A stretch of DNA of 64,000 nt from Betaproteobacteria bacterium (GTDB lineage Bacteria; Pseudomonadota; Gammaproteobacteria; Burkholderiales; Burkholderiaceae_D), in assembly GCA_013287275.1 (NCBI GenBank), contig JABDED010000001.1:62001-126000 (forward strand), read 5' to 3'. Within the stretch, counting starts at the first letter, position 1, and the number at the start of each line of letters is the position of its first letter. Made by a program: the position numbers and the translations under genes. The notes beneath the pieces were generated by a model. It ran no database searches, was not told the origin of the DNA, and saw only the letters and a list, made by a program, of their open reading frames with translations. This document shows, one piece after another, positions 1 to 11,289 of the stretch.

Positions 1-339
1 AACGACAAGGCGCCTGGTCAGTTGCCGGTAGTCCTTCCACACCATTCTTAACAGGGCGATGCATAGCCACCAGGCAGAAATGCCAAAAATAAATAATAGC
101 AAATCGGAAATCCAGGCGCCGACCCGGCCGCCGACGTTATGGATTTGCGGCACCACGCTGGCATGAGACCAGCCCGGATCTGCCTTGGCGTAGCTGGCCA
201 GGATAAGTATCAAATAGACACTAAGTGCGGCAACCACAATCCAGCGCGCCTCGGTAAGGAGCACGACGACACGGCTTGGTAGGGGTTGCGCAGGGGTAGT
301 AGTACGCTTGCGTGTGTAGGCTTCGTTAGTAGTAGTCAT
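1..339 (-). CDS. ftsK: DNA translocase FtsK, N-terminal membrane region (partial, runs off window start)
   Basis: Reverse-strand reading from ATG at 339 gives MTTTNEAYTRKRTTTPAQPLPSRVVVLLTEARWIVVAALSVYLILILASYAKADPGWSHA..., typical of the FtsK N-terminal TM domain; divergent from trxB. Confidence 0.8.
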   Translation of the reverse strand, partial: MTTTNEAYTRKRTTTPAQPLPSRVVVLLTEARWIVVAALSVYLILILASYAKADPGWSHASVVPQIHNVGGRVGAWISDLLLFIFGISAWWLCIALLRMVWKDYRQLTRRLVV

Positions 340-515
340 AAATCTCGAAAAGGGCCACACAAAGATAGTAAAAACGGTGACAAGATAGCATGTAAGGGGC
401 AGGCTCGCCAATCGGACTAGTCCTACGGGGAACATTTAACCCGGTTGGCGGTCTTTCCTTCCCCTGATCTGGCTGGGGGAAAGGGCTGCAGTGAGTCTGA
501 ATTGGCGGTTTCGTC

Positions 516-521
516 TATAAT
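516..521 (+). promoter_or_regulatory. Putative -10 box (TATAAT) upstream of trxB
   Basis: Exact TATAAT about 125 bp before the trxB ATG; the -35 is weak (TTGGCG). Confidence 0.4.
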
Positions 522-567
522 CTCACCCTACTCCGATTCGCGCCAATAGAATTAGCCATAAGCTTGA

Positions 568-1593
<1,026 letters not shown>

Positions 1594-1613
1594 GCTTGCT
1601 TTCCTGATCCATC

Positions 1614-2258
1614 ATGTCTTCGCTGAAAAATTTTGCTGACCTGAAACAGCTGGGTCAGCAACTCAAGCAACAGGAAGAGGCCCGGCTGCGCGAGCAAGCC
1701 GAGCAGCTCCGGCGCGACAAGCAGGCCAGGCTGGAAGCCGACATTTTCAGGCAGAGTGTCGGCCAGGTAGCGCCTTTGAAGACCTCGCAAAAACACCTTG
1801 CCGACATTCCCCGCCCGCAACCCATCGCCTATCAGCATCTGGCCGATGAGCGCGCGGCGCTGCGCGAATCGCTGTCCGATGAATTCGATGCAGACTCCTT
1901 GCTGGATACCGATGGCAACCTGAGCTATACCCGTCCCGGCGTGGGAGCTGACGTGGTGCGCAAATTACGCAAGGGAAGTTGGGTCATCCAGGCCCAGCTT
2001 GACCTGCATGGCATGCGGCGCGACGAAGCGCGGGAGAGCCTGGGCGAATTCCTGCGCAAATGCAATCGCAACGGGGTGCGCTGTGTGCGCATCATCCACG
2101 GTAAGGGCCTGGGCTCGGTCAACAAGGAGCCGGTGCTGAAGCAAAAAGTGAAAAACTGGTTGATACAAAAAGACGAGGTGCTGGCTTTCAGCCAGGCCAC
2201 AGCTGCTGACGGCGGCTCCGGCGCCCTGATCGTGCTGCTCAAGAGCAGCCTGGCCTAG
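1614..2258 (+). CDS. Smr domain protein (putative DNA/RNA nuclease)
   Basis: C-terminal Smr motif LDLHGMRRDEARESLGEFL...VRIIHGKGLGS. Confidence 0.85.
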   Translation: MSSLKNFADLKQLGQQLKQQEEARLREQAEQLRRDKQARLEADIFRQSVGQVAPLKTSQKHLADIPRPQPIAYQHLADERAALRESLSDEFDADSLLDTDGNLSYTRPGVGADVVRKLRKGSWVIQAQLDLHGMRRDEARESLGEFLRKCNRNGVRCVRIIHGKGLGSVNKEPVLKQKVKNWLIQKDEVLAFSQATAADGGSGALIVLLKSSLA

Positions 2259-2304
2259 CTCCCGCAGCTTGCCCGTTGTTTGCTCGCGTCTGCTGCATCT
2301 GCTA

Positions 2305-3456
2305 TTAATTACGGAATTTCGCATCCTTGGTAATCATCGTCATGTCGACGTATTTTGATCCATTGTGGTTGCTTGGCGAAAAATTCACATCAAATCCGCC
2401 CACATCGTAGTTGGTAGGGTTGATGGACTCCAGTGCGGAAATCAACTTGTCGCGCGTCAGATTGCGGCCGGCGCGTTTCAAGCCCTCGACAAATACCTTG
2501 GCGGCCAAGAAGCCTTCCAGGCTGGAAAAATTCAGGTCCTGTATGCCGGCCTTCTGCATCACCTTGGTATATTCGCTGACTACCGGTACCGCGCCATGCC
2601 AGGGAAAAGGCACAACCTGGGAAATCACGATACCGGGTCCATCCTTGCCGAGCGCATCTGCGAGTGCCTGGCTGCCGACAAATGACACATTGTAGAATTG
2701 GCCGGTATAGCCGGACTTGCGCATTTCCTTGATAAATGCAGCGCAGGATGAATATGCGCTGATCTGGATGATTACGTCGGGCCGCTTGGGAAGCAGCTTG
2801 TCCACGGCTTTCGCCACGTCCGTGCTATTGCGTTCCACCGTTGCGGTGTCCACCATCTGCACGTTCATCTTCTTCATCGCGCGTTCCACGCCCGCCAGGC
2901 CGGCTTTGCCGTAGGCGTCGTTCTGGTAAAAGACCGAGATATTCTTCATGCCGGTACGCACCAGCCGCTCCACCAGGTGTTCGGTCTCGTCGAAATAGCT
3001 GCCGCGGATATTGAAGATCTCACGGTTGAAGGGTTCGCGCAGCGATTGCGCACCGGTAAACGGCGCAAAAAAAGGCACCTTCGCCCGCGTGAATATCGGC
3101 AAGGCGGCATTGCTGGTTGGTGTACCCACATAACCAAACAAGGCAAACACCTCATCGCTTTCCACCAGCTTTTTGGTGTTGGCAGCGGCCAGGTCAGCCT
3201 CGTATTTGTCGTCCATCTTCAGGATTTCTATCTTGCGGCCAAATACCCCGCCCTGCGCATTGACCTGGTCGAAATAGGCCTTGGCGCCCGCATGCAGCTG
3301 TATGCCAAGCTGCGCAGCCGGGCCGGAAAATGCCGCTGACTGTCCCAATATGATTTTCTGGTCGGTAACGCCGGATTCAGCCCATACTGCTGAAATTGAG
3401 GCGGCAGACAAAACCGCTGCCAATAATGAGGACAAACACAATCGACGATTCCACAT
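2305..3456 (-). CDS. Branched-chain amino acid ABC transporter substrate-binding protein (LivK-like)
   Basis: Signal peptide plus GVTDQKIILGQSAAFSGPAAQLG type-I periplasmic binding fold; no permease adjacent. Confidence 0.85.
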   Translation of the reverse strand: MWNRRLCLSSLLAAVLSAASISAVWAESGVTDQKIILGQSAAFSGPAAQLGIQLHAGAKAYFDQVNAQGGVFGRKIEILKMDDKYEADLAAANTKKLVESDEVFALFGYVGTPTSNAALPIFTRAKVPFFAPFTGAQSLREPFNREIFNIRGSYFDETEHLVERLVRTGMKNISVFYQNDAYGKAGLAGVERAMKKMNVQMVDTATVERNSTDVAKAVDKLLPKRPDVIIQISAYSSCAAFIKEMRKSGYTGQFYNVSFVGSQALADALGKDGPGIVISQVVPFPWHGAVPVVSEYTKVMQKAGIQDLNFSSLEGFLAAKVFVEGLKRAGRNLTRDKLISALESINPTNYDVGGFDVNFSPSNHNGSKYVDMTMITKDAKFRN

Positions 3457-3631
3457 GGGCTTACCTGATATTGATTGATGGTTCGATGATGAAGCTGCTG
3501 AATGCTGAAACTACGATTGAAACTGAAGTCGAAACCGAAGATTTGCCGCTGCCGGCGTCAGCGGATAGCCAGCACCGGAAGAGTCAATTTGCTATGTCAG
3601 ATAGGACAGTTGGCGTAAAGTTCAATGCTGG

Positions 3632-3991
<360 letters not shown>

Positions 3992-4073
3992 CTAACGTCC
4001 ATTTACCATTTTATCTTGATAAAAATTCACGTTGTGCATGTTTTTTAGATGTTGATAATTTAATTAAGCGAGC

Positions 4074-5687
4074 TCAATCGCGGAATTTGGAGGTGATCGG
4101 ATAACGCCAGTCGCGCCCGAATGCCCTGTGCGTGACCCGGATGCCGACCGGCGCCTGCCTGCGCTTGTACTCGTTGATCTTGATCAGGCGGGTGATGCGT
4201 TCCACGTCGGCTTCGGCATAACCGGCGGCGATGATTTCTGCCCGCCCCTGATTTTCTTCCATATACAGTTGCATGATGCCGTCCAGGATTTCATATGGAG
4301 GCAGCGAGTCCTGATCCTTCTGGTCGGGACGCAATTCTGCCGACGGCGGACGGGTCAGGATGCGTTCCGGTATGACTTCCGACAAGCTATTGCGATAGGC
4401 GCACAGGCGGTATACCAGGGTCTTGGCAATGTCCTTGATCACCGCGAAGCCGCCTGCCATGTCGCCATACAGAGTGCAATATCCGACCGCCATTTCGCTC
4501 TTGTTGCCGGTGGTAAGCACGATGGAGCCGTATTTGTTCGACAGCGCCATCAGGATCGTGCCGCGTATCCTGGCCTGGATATTTTCTTCGGTCGTATCTT
4601 CTGCCAGGCCGGCGAATTCATCCTTCAGGGTAGTGCGGAAGGCGGTGAAGCAATCGCTGATGGATATCTCGTCATAGCGCACCTTGATGCGTTCCACCAT
4701 GTCGCGCGAATCCAGCCAGGAAATATCTGCGGTATAGGGCGACGGCATCATCACCGCCCTCACCTTGTCTGCGCCGAGCGCATCGACGGCGATGGCCAGC
4801 GTCAGTGCGGAGTCCACGCCGCCGGACAAGCCGATGACCACGCTGGGGAAGCCGTTCTTGCCGACATAATCGCGCACGCCCAGCACCAGCGCCTGATAGA
4901 CTTGCGCCTCTATCGCCAGCGGTACTGCAATCGGCATTTGTTTTGGCGTTGCGCCATCAAATTCGATCAATTGCAAATCCGGCTGGCAATGCTGCATATG
5001 CAGGCAGACATGGCCGTGCTGATCCATCACGAAAGAATTGCCGTCAAAAATCAGTTCGTCCTGGCCGCCGACCAGGTTGGCGTAAACCAGCGACAGGCCC
5101 TGGCTGGCGACATTGGCGCGCATTACGTCATAGCGCTGGTGCTGCTTGCTCATGTGGAAAGGCGAGCCGTTCGGCACCAGCAACACCTGCGCGCCGGCCT
5201 GGCGGGCCATACGCGGCGCATCCGGGAGCCAGGTGTCTTCGCAGATATTGACGCCGAATTTTGTGCCCTTGACTTCAAATACCAGGGGGATATCGGACGA
5301 CGAAAAATACCGTTTTTCGTCAAACACCATATCATTGGGCAGGTCGTGCTTGTAGTAGGCTCCCGCCACTTTGCCGTTGACCAGCAGGGAGGCTGCATTC
5401 AAGCGCCGCTCGTTTTTTACGGCGGGATGCCCGACCAGCACATGCAGATCCTTGAATTGGGCCAGCTGGATCGCGAGGTCCGACAAGCTTTCCTCGGTTT
5501 TTGCGTAAAATGCGCTACGTAACAGCAAATCCTCCGGCGGATATCCCACCAGCGAGAGTTCAGGCGTCACCAGGATATCGCTACCCTGTTCTGCCGCCCG
5601 GCGGGCGTAATCGACTATCTGGGCTGCGTTGCCGGCAAGATCGCCGACCACACTGTTCATCTGGGCTATTGCTACTTTAACTGTCAT
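4074..5687 (-). CDS. nadE: NAD+ synthase (glutamine-hydrolysing)
   Basis: Nitrilase-type N-terminal domain plus GLSGGVDSALTLAIAVDALG synthetase motif; upstream of glnB as in many betaproteobacteria. Confidence 0.93.
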   Translation of the reverse strand: MTVKVAIAQMNSVVGDLAGNAAQIVDYARRAAEQGSDILVTPELSLVGYPPEDLLLRSAFYAKTEESLSDLAIQLAQFKDLHVLVGHPAVKNERRLNAASLLVNGKVAGAYYKHDLPNDMVFDEKRYFSSSDIPLVFEVKGTKFGVNICEDTWLPDAPRMARQAGAQVLLVPNGSPFHMSKQHQRYDVMRANVASQGLSLVYANLVGGQDELIFDGNSFVMDQHGHVCLHMQHCQPDLQLIEFDGATPKQMPIAVPLAIEAQVYQALVLGVRDYVGKNGFPSVVIGLSGGVDSALTLAIAVDALGADKVRAVMMPSPYTADISWLDSRDMVERIKVRYDEISISDCFTAFRTTLKDEFAGLAEDTTEENIQARIRGTILMALSNKYGSIVLTTGNKSEMAVGYCTLYGDMAGGFAVIKDIAKTLVYRLCAYRNSLSEVIPERILTRPPSAELRPDQKDQDSLPPYEILDGIMQLYMEENQGRAEIIAAGYAEADVERITRLIKINEYKRRQAPVGIRVTHRAFGRDWRYPITSKFRD

Positions 5688-5776
5688 GGTGAATGCTTTT
5701 TTCAGGTCTCAGGCGCTGCCGGATCGGGTCTGGCGAGGCGTCCAACGGTAATAACGGTAATATCACGTAAATTATA

Positions 5777-6955
5777 ATGAATCTTACTTCGAATGCTGGT
5801 GTGAATCTCAATTCTGCTCAAGCCCATTATCGCATGCGCATCCTGTCTTCCATGTCCGATATCGGGCAAAAACAATGGGATGGGTTGCTGGCGATGCAGC
5901 AGGAAGCCAATCCTTTCCTGTCTTACGCCTTCCTGCACGCGCTGCACGAATCGGGCTCAGCCTGCGCAAAGACGGGCTGGCGGCCGGTCTACCTGAGCCT
6001 GTGGGACCAGGAGCAACTGGTCGCGGCAATGCCGCTCTATGAAAAATCGCACTCATATGGTGAATATGTGTTCGACTGGGCCTGGGCCGACGCCTATCAG
6101 CGACACGGCTTGAATTACTATCCCAAATTGCTGTCGGCGATCCCGTTTACGCCGGTAAGCGGCGTACGCTTGCTGGCGGCTGACCCGGCCGCGAGGGCAA
6201 CACTGCTGCAGGCGCTGTGCAGGTTGCAAGAGTCCAGCGGCATCTCGTCCACGCATATCCTGTTCCCGACCGAGGCCGAGGCGGAACAACTCAGCGGCTC
6301 GGGTTTCATGCTGCGCAGCGGTGTGCAATTCCACTGGCTGAACCAGGATTACCGGGATTTTGAACATTTCCTGTCCACGCTGGAGCAAAAAAAGCGCAAA
6401 AATATACGTGCGGAGCGCCGCAAGGTCGCCGAAGCCGGAGTTAGTTTCCGCCACGTTGCCGGGCCTGACATGACTGAAGACGACTGGCGTTTTTTCAAGC
6501 GCTGCTATGACCATACCTATTCCGACCATTATTCCACGCCCTACCTGAACCTGGACTTTTTCCTCAGGATAGGCGCGGCCATGCCTGAGCATATCCATCT
6601 GATTTTTGCGCAGAGAAACGGCCGCGCGATCGCGTCTTCCTTGCTGATCCATTCCGGGCAGGCGGTGTATGGCAGGTATTGGGGCGCCCTGGAGCATATC
6701 CCCTGCCTGCATTTTGAAACAGCGTATTACCAGGCGATAGAGTTTTGCATTGCCCAGGGTATACAGGTATTTGAAGGCGGCGCCCAGGGTGAGCACAAGA
6801 TGGCGCGCGGCTTCCTGCCGCAAAAAACCTATTCGGCCCATTGGCTGGCCCATGCCGAATTTTCCAATGCGGTCGCGGTGTTCCTGCAGCGGGAAGCCGG
6901 AGGAATGGAGGAATATATCAGCGAGCTCAATGAGCGGGCGCCTTACCGGAAATAG
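5777..6955 (+). CDS. GNAT family / peptidogalycan-type N-acyltransferase (DUF482-like)
   Basis: QNPFLSYAFLHALHESG...KKRKNIRAERRKV...FEGGAQGEHKMARGFLP motifs; start codon uncertain. Confidence 0.75.
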   Translation: MNLTSNAGVNLNSAQAHYRMRILSSMSDIGQKQWDGLLAMQQEANPFLSYAFLHALHESGSACAKTGWRPVYLSLWDQEQLVAAMPLYEKSHSYGEYVFDWAWADAYQRHGLNYYPKLLSAIPFTPVSGVRLLAADPAARATLLQALCRLQESSGISSTHILFPTEAEAEQLSGSGFMLRSGVQFHWLNQDYRDFEHFLSTLEQKKRKNIRAERRKVAEAGVSFRHVAGPDMTEDDWRFFKRCYDHTYSDHYSTPYLNLDFFLRIGAAMPEHIHLIFAQRNGRAIASSLLIHSGQAVYGRYWGALEHIPCLHFETAYYQAIEFCIAQGIQVFEGGAQGEHKMARGFLPQKTYSAHWLAHAEFSNAVAVFLQREAGGMEEYISELNERAPYRK

Positions 6956-7074
6956 CATCTGGAATCAATGTTAAATGCCCGGTCATATCTGCTTACATTT
7001 TTATGAGGAGGCACAGTGCCAGGATGCAAGGAAAAACTTGAAATTATCAGCAAGGCAAGGCATCCTGTCACGAT

Positions 7075-8124
7075 ATGCAAAATACCACTCCGCCTAATAT
7101 TCCAACCACTCCCGGATTGTCCAAACGCCGGGTCGGCAGGTTTTACCTGACCAGTGAGCTTGGCAAGGGATCGAACGGCTCGGTGTTCCTTGGCCATGAT
7201 CCCATTATCGACCGCGATGTCGCCATCAAGACCCTGGCAACCACTCCCGGACTGGCGGATAAAAAGCAGCGCGAACAGCAATTTATCAATGAAGCGCGTG
7301 CTGCGGGCCGCCTGTCGCATCCGAATATCGTTACGATCTATGACGCCTCCAGCGAAGGCGGCACGACTTTTATCGCGATGGAGTTCCTGCAGGGCCAGGA
7401 TTTGCGCCAGGCACTCGCATCCGGCCGCCGTTTTGACAGCATAGAGACTGTCAACATCATCACCAAGGTGGCGTCGGCATTGGCTTATGCGCATGAAAAC
7501 GGCGTCATTCACCGCGACATCAAGCCGGGCAATATTTTCATCTTGCCGAATAACCAGCCCAAGGTAGTGGATTTCGGCATCGCGCGCGCGCCTAACCGCA
7601 TCCTGTCCGACCAGGCCAATCCAGAGCACACGCTGTTCAATAATAATATACTCGGCACTCCCAACTACATGTCGCCGGAGCAGGCTATGGGGCAGCAAGT
7701 CACCGCCGCGACGGATGTGTATTCTCTCGGTGCGGTGATGTATGAGATGCTGACGCAGCAAAAACCCTTCCAGGGACAAAATATCGATAAGTTGTTGCAG
7801 CAGATTGCCCATAAGACACCGAAGTCCCCGTCCGAACTGAGCCCCAATGTCCCTGCCGCCCTGACTGCTATCGTAACGAAGGCGATGCAAAAAAATCCGG
7901 CGGAACGGTATACCAGCGCCGCTGAAATGGGACAGGCGCTGGATAAATTCCTGGAGAGGGACAAGCGCCTGAAAAGAAAGCGTGGCCGACCGGCGGGCGA
8001 TGCGAATGGAACCCAGGAGCAAGCGCCTGAGCGCAGTTCGCTGTTCTGGCTGAGCTGTATTGCCGTCGTTGTCGCGCTGCTGGCTGTTGCGGCAAATTTC
8101 TGGCTGAAGGTGGTCCCGCACTGA
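7075..8124 (+). CDS. Hanks-type serine/threonine protein kinase with C-terminal TM anchor
   Basis: HRDIKPGNIF, VVDFGIA, GTPNYMSPEQ motifs; C-terminal hydrophobic helix SSLFWLSCIAVVVALLAVAANFWL. Confidence 0.92.
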   Translation: MQNTTPPNIPTTPGLSKRRVGRFYLTSELGKGSNGSVFLGHDPIIDRDVAIKTLATTPGLADKKQREQQFINEARAAGRLSHPNIVTIYDASSEGGTTFIAMEFLQGQDLRQALASGRRFDSIETVNIITKVASALAYAHENGVIHRDIKPGNIFILPNNQPKVVDFGIARAPNRILSDQANPEHTLFNNNILGTPNYMSPEQAMGQQVTAATDVYSLGAVMYEMLTQQKPFQGQNIDKLLQQIAHKTPKSPSELSPNVPAALTAIVTKAMQKNPAERYTSAAEMGQALDKFLERDKRLKRKRGRPAGDANGTQEQAPERSSLFWLSCIAVVVALLAVAANFWLKVVPH

Positions 8125-8183
8125 TAGCTGAATTAAGACTGTGCTACTGCCGATCTTCGGCTGGCCTATCGAGCGGAAAATAA

Positions 8184-8215
8184 AAAAGGCACAATTTCTT
8201 GTGCCTTTTGTTTTG
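8184..8215. terminator. Bidirectional Rho-independent terminator between kinase gene and ppa
   Basis: AAAAAAGGCACAATTTCTTGTGCCTTTTGTTTT inverted repeat with A/T tracts. Confidence 0.75.
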
Positions 8216-8241
8216 CTTGCGCCTGCTTCTTTGTCGGAAGC

Positions 8242-8778
8242 TCAGGCCAGCGATTTCTTGTAGTTTTCAACGCCGGCGATGATCTCTGCCTTGGCTTCAT
8301 CAGGGCCGCCCCAGCCTTCGACTTTAACCCATTTGCCTTTTTCCAGGTCTTTGTAATGTTCAAAGAAGTGCTGGATCTGCCTTAAGCGCAGTTCGTTCAT
8401 ATCTTCCGGTTTTTGCCAGTGGGTATAGATAGGCAGAATTTTGTCTACCGGCACTGCCAGTACTTTTGCATCGTTACCGGCTTCGTCGGTCATCTGCAGC
8501 ACGCCAATAGGACGGCAACGTACGACTACGCCAGGAATCAGCGGGAAAGGCGTGATCACCAGCACGTCGACAGGATCGCCGTCGCCGGCGATGGTTTGCG
8601 GTACATAGCCGTAGTTGCAAGGGTAATGCATCGCTGTGCCCATGAAACGGTCAACAAAGATCGCGCCCGTTTCCTTGTCAACTTCATATTTGATCGGATC
8701 AGCATTCATCGGGATTTCAATAATGACATTGAAATCATTAGGCAAGTCTCGGCCGGCAGGAACGTTATTCAAGCTCAT
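8242..8778 (-). CDS. ppa: Inorganic pyrophosphatase
   Basis: [41 protein letters not shown]; 178 aa. Confidence 0.95.
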   Translation of the reverse strand: MSLNNVPAGRDLPNDFNVIIEIPMNADPIKYEVDKETGAIFVDRFMGTAMHYPCNYGYVPQTIAGDGDPVDVLVITPFPLIPGVVVRCRPIGVLQMTDEAGNDAKVLAVPVDKILPIYTHWQKPEDMNELRLRQIQHFFEHYKDLEKGKWVKVEGWGGPDEAKAEIIAGVENYKKSLA

Positions 8779-8926
8779 GTTGCTCTTTCAAAATAGAAAT
8801 CAGGAATTCTGTGGGCTAAATTATAGCCGTTTTTGCTTGGCGATTGTGCATTGCAATAGAGGAAGAGTTGCTTATTCCATCAGGCTTTCCTGCGGATGCA
8901 GATGAAATAAGCGGTCTCAGCGGTCT

Positions 8927-10123
8927 CTATAGCGTCGTTGCGATCGCGCATTGGCGATAGTGGAAGGCGGCCTCTTCGGTTTGCCCCAGCGCCTCATGCA
9001 TTTGCGCTAGTTTCAGGTTGGCTTCGCGCACGGTCCGGGGCTCCATCGCATCGGACAAGGCCTGCTCCAGGTGCCTTTGCGCCTTGCCCCACAGTTTTTG
9101 CTTGAAGCATAGTACGCCCAGGGTCAGGGCCAACTCGGGATCGGTCGGCCTGTTTTGCGTCCATTGCTCGCAATTCTCTATCTGCGTCAGCAAGGCGGCA
9201 GAACCTTCCGCTGCCGCGGCGTCACGGTAGGCGCGTAGCAGCCGGTTGTCCCACTCTTCTGCCAGGGCCTTCTCAACCACACTACGTGCATCGTCATGCA
9301 GGCCACGGTCATTGAATGCCAGCGCAGCGCAATACGCGACGAAGGGAATTTTCCTGTCTGCCGCAGGTATTTCATACCAGACCCGGCGTATCGATTCGGC
9401 GTCATGCCCATGCTCTTTCAGCAAGTCTTCATAGGCCAGTTCGCGCAAGCGGTTGGACAGGGCGGGATGCAGGGCCCGGTGCTTATCGAGAGTACGCACC
9501 AGTTTCAGCACTTCCGGCCATTTCTTTGCCTGCTGGTTGGCTTTCAGCGCCCAGCGCAGCACCTGTATATGGCGCGTGCCGCTGGCGTTCAGTTCCTTGA
9601 CCGCCTCCAGCGCCTGGTCGGACTTGTGCTCGTCAACCAGCAATTCGGTCATGCTGACCAGGCGTGCGGTCTTGTGCAGGGGATCGTGTTCTATGCTGGC
9701 AAACCAGGCGTCGCGGCGCTCGAACTGGCTCATGTGATGTGCCGCCCTGGCGCCGATCAGTGAAGCGACGCCGGCATTTTCCGGCAGCTCGGAAGCGCGC
9801 AGGGCCCCTTTCTCCGCATGGCCGAAGCGGCCTTCGAACAGCGATTTCAAGGCTTCCCGCAGCGCCTTGTTGCCGTCACGCTCGCGCTTGTTCTGCCGGT
9901 ATGCGGCGACTTTGCTCGGCATTTTTTGTGTGGCTGCGACGGCCCTGATGAACAAATAGGCCAGCACAAACAATACCAATGCCAGCAGCAGGAAAAAATT
10001 CAGCGACAGGTCCAGCCGGTAAGGCGGATAGAACAGCACTACATTGCCGGGGTTGTAGCGCGCGCCCATGGCCAGGCCTACTGCCAGTGCAAAAATAATC
10101 AGAAGCCGGATAAATACACGCAT
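8927..10123 (-). CDS. hemY: HemY-like TPR membrane protein of the heme biosynthesis cluster
   Basis: N-terminal two-TM region and HemY/TPR repeats; downstream of hemC-hemD-hemX. Confidence 0.85.
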   Translation of the reverse strand: MRVFIRLLIIFALAVGLAMGARYNPGNVVLFYPPYRLDLSLNFFLLLALVLFVLAYLFIRAVAATQKMPSKVAAYRQNKRERDGNKALREALKSLFEGRFGHAEKGALRASELPENAGVASLIGARAAHHMSQFERRDAWFASIEHDPLHKTARLVSMTELLVDEHKSDQALEAVKELNASGTRHIQVLRWALKANQQAKKWPEVLKLVRTLDKHRALHPALSNRLRELAYEDLLKEHGHDAESIRRVWYEIPAADRKIPFVAYCAALAFNDRGLHDDARSVVEKALAEEWDNRLLRAYRDAAAAEGSAALLTQIENCEQWTQNRPTDPELALTLGVLCFKQKLWGKAQRHLEQALSDAMEPRTVREANLKLAQMHEALGQTEEAAFHYRQCAIATTL

Positions 10124-10125
10124 AT

Positions 10126-11289
10126 TTATGGCTTCACTTTGTAGTTGCGAACTGCATTCAGGCTGTCGGACAGCGTAGGCATTTCTATCGACAGGTTGCT
10201 GCTTTGCACCTGCGTTAACATGTTTTTCGCGGCTAGAGTTTTCTTGTCGCGGGTGTCGAAGTATTTGTCGATCGCAGCCTGGGCGGCGATCATGTCGGTG
10301 CGGAAGGTGCCTTCATTGCGCGACAACAGGGCCAGGCGCGCATTCAGCAGGCGTAGCTTCAGGTTTTCGCGCGCGAAATAGCCCTGGGTCGGCGTCAGCA
10401 GCAAGGCATCCGGCGTTTCTACATTGCGGACACGCACCAGTTGCCTGACTTCGCCCCACATCTCGCTGGAAAAACTCTGCCATGCATCCTGCACGCGCAC
10501 GGTCCAGGTATTTTCAGGAATCTCTTCCGGGCCGGCTTTCTTGGCGTTTTTCGCGCTGTTCGGGCTGGATTTGGGCAAAATCCGCAAAGGCGCCTTAGGC
10601 GGCGTCGCGCTTTCCACCGATTTTTCACCGGACAAGAGCGGGATCTCGTCCACGCGCGCGATCACGCTATCCAGGCGCACTGCGATGCCAGGCAGGTCCA
10701 GCGCCGGCAGCGCTTTCAATCTTTCAATATCCTTGGCAATGGCGCGGCGGATCGTGATGAATTGCGGCTTGTCCGATTTTGCCAGGCGGCTGTCGGCGTT
10801 TTGCAGCGCAATCAGCGCGCCCTGCACGTTTCCGGCCAGCTGTAATTGCTGGCTGGCGGTGGACAGCACCTGCTCTATTTCGGCCAATGCCCAGTCGTCG
10901 CGATTACGGGACAATTCCTGGTACATTTGCTCCAGCGCCAGTTGCTGGCTGCTGGCTTCCTGCTGCTTGCTTTCCAGCAGGATTACCTTGGCCTGGATTT
11001 CCTTGGTGGTTTCCTGCACTGTCTTGGCCAATATCTTGGTTTCGCTGCTGTTGGTATCGGCGCTTTGCAGGCGGCGCGCAATTTCTTCGCGCAGGCTGCT
11101 GATCTGGCTATGCGAATACCACCAGTTTGTTGCAAGCAATACGGCCAGCAGCCCGGACAGCGCATAGGCAGGCATCAGCGATGCGCTTTTGGCCGGCTCG
11201 GGATAAACGGAGGGAATAGCCTGGTTGACAGGAATTTCTGTCGAATTGACCGTCGATACGGTGCCGGGGGATGATTGCTGTTCACTCAT
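10126..11289 (-). CDS. hemX: HemX-like uroporphyrinogen-III C-methyltransferase family membrane protein
   Basis: Position between hemD and hemY, single TM and coiled coil, LARLNARLALLSRNEGTFRTDM-type region. Start set at MSEQQSSPG (11289). Confidence 0.8.
   Translation of the reverse strand: MSEQQSSPGTVSTVNSTEIPVNQAIPSVYPEPAKSASLMPAYALSGLLAVLLATNWWYSHSQISSLREEIARRLQSADTNSSETKILAKTVQETTKEIQAKVILLESKQQEASSQQLALEQMYQELSRNRDDWALAEIEQVLSTASQQLQLAGNVQGALIALQNADSRLAKSDKPQFITIRRAIAKDIERLKALPALDLPGIAVRLDSVIARVDEIPLLSGEKSVESATPPKAPLRILPKSSPNSAKNAKKAGPEEIPENTWTVRVQDAWQSFSSEMWGEVRQLVRVRNVETPDALLLTPTQGYFARENLKLRLLNARLALLSRNEGTFRTDMIAAQAAIDKYFDTRDKKTLAAKNMLTQVQSSNLSIEMPTLSDSLNAVRNYKVKP

Noticed and set aside
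3480-3630. GAAAC-rich imperfect repeats between the SBP gene and glnB (possible CRISPR-like or satellite)
   Set aside because: Too few, irregular units; no spacer structure.
4128-5522. 464-aa plus-strand ORF
   Set aside because: Antisense shadow of nadE; His/Gln/Arg-rich composition typical of a spurious high-GC reverse frame.
6053-8121. Two long minus-strand ORFs (301 and 392 aa)
   Set aside because: Antisense to the acyltransferase and kinase genes, whose catalytic motifs are unambiguous.
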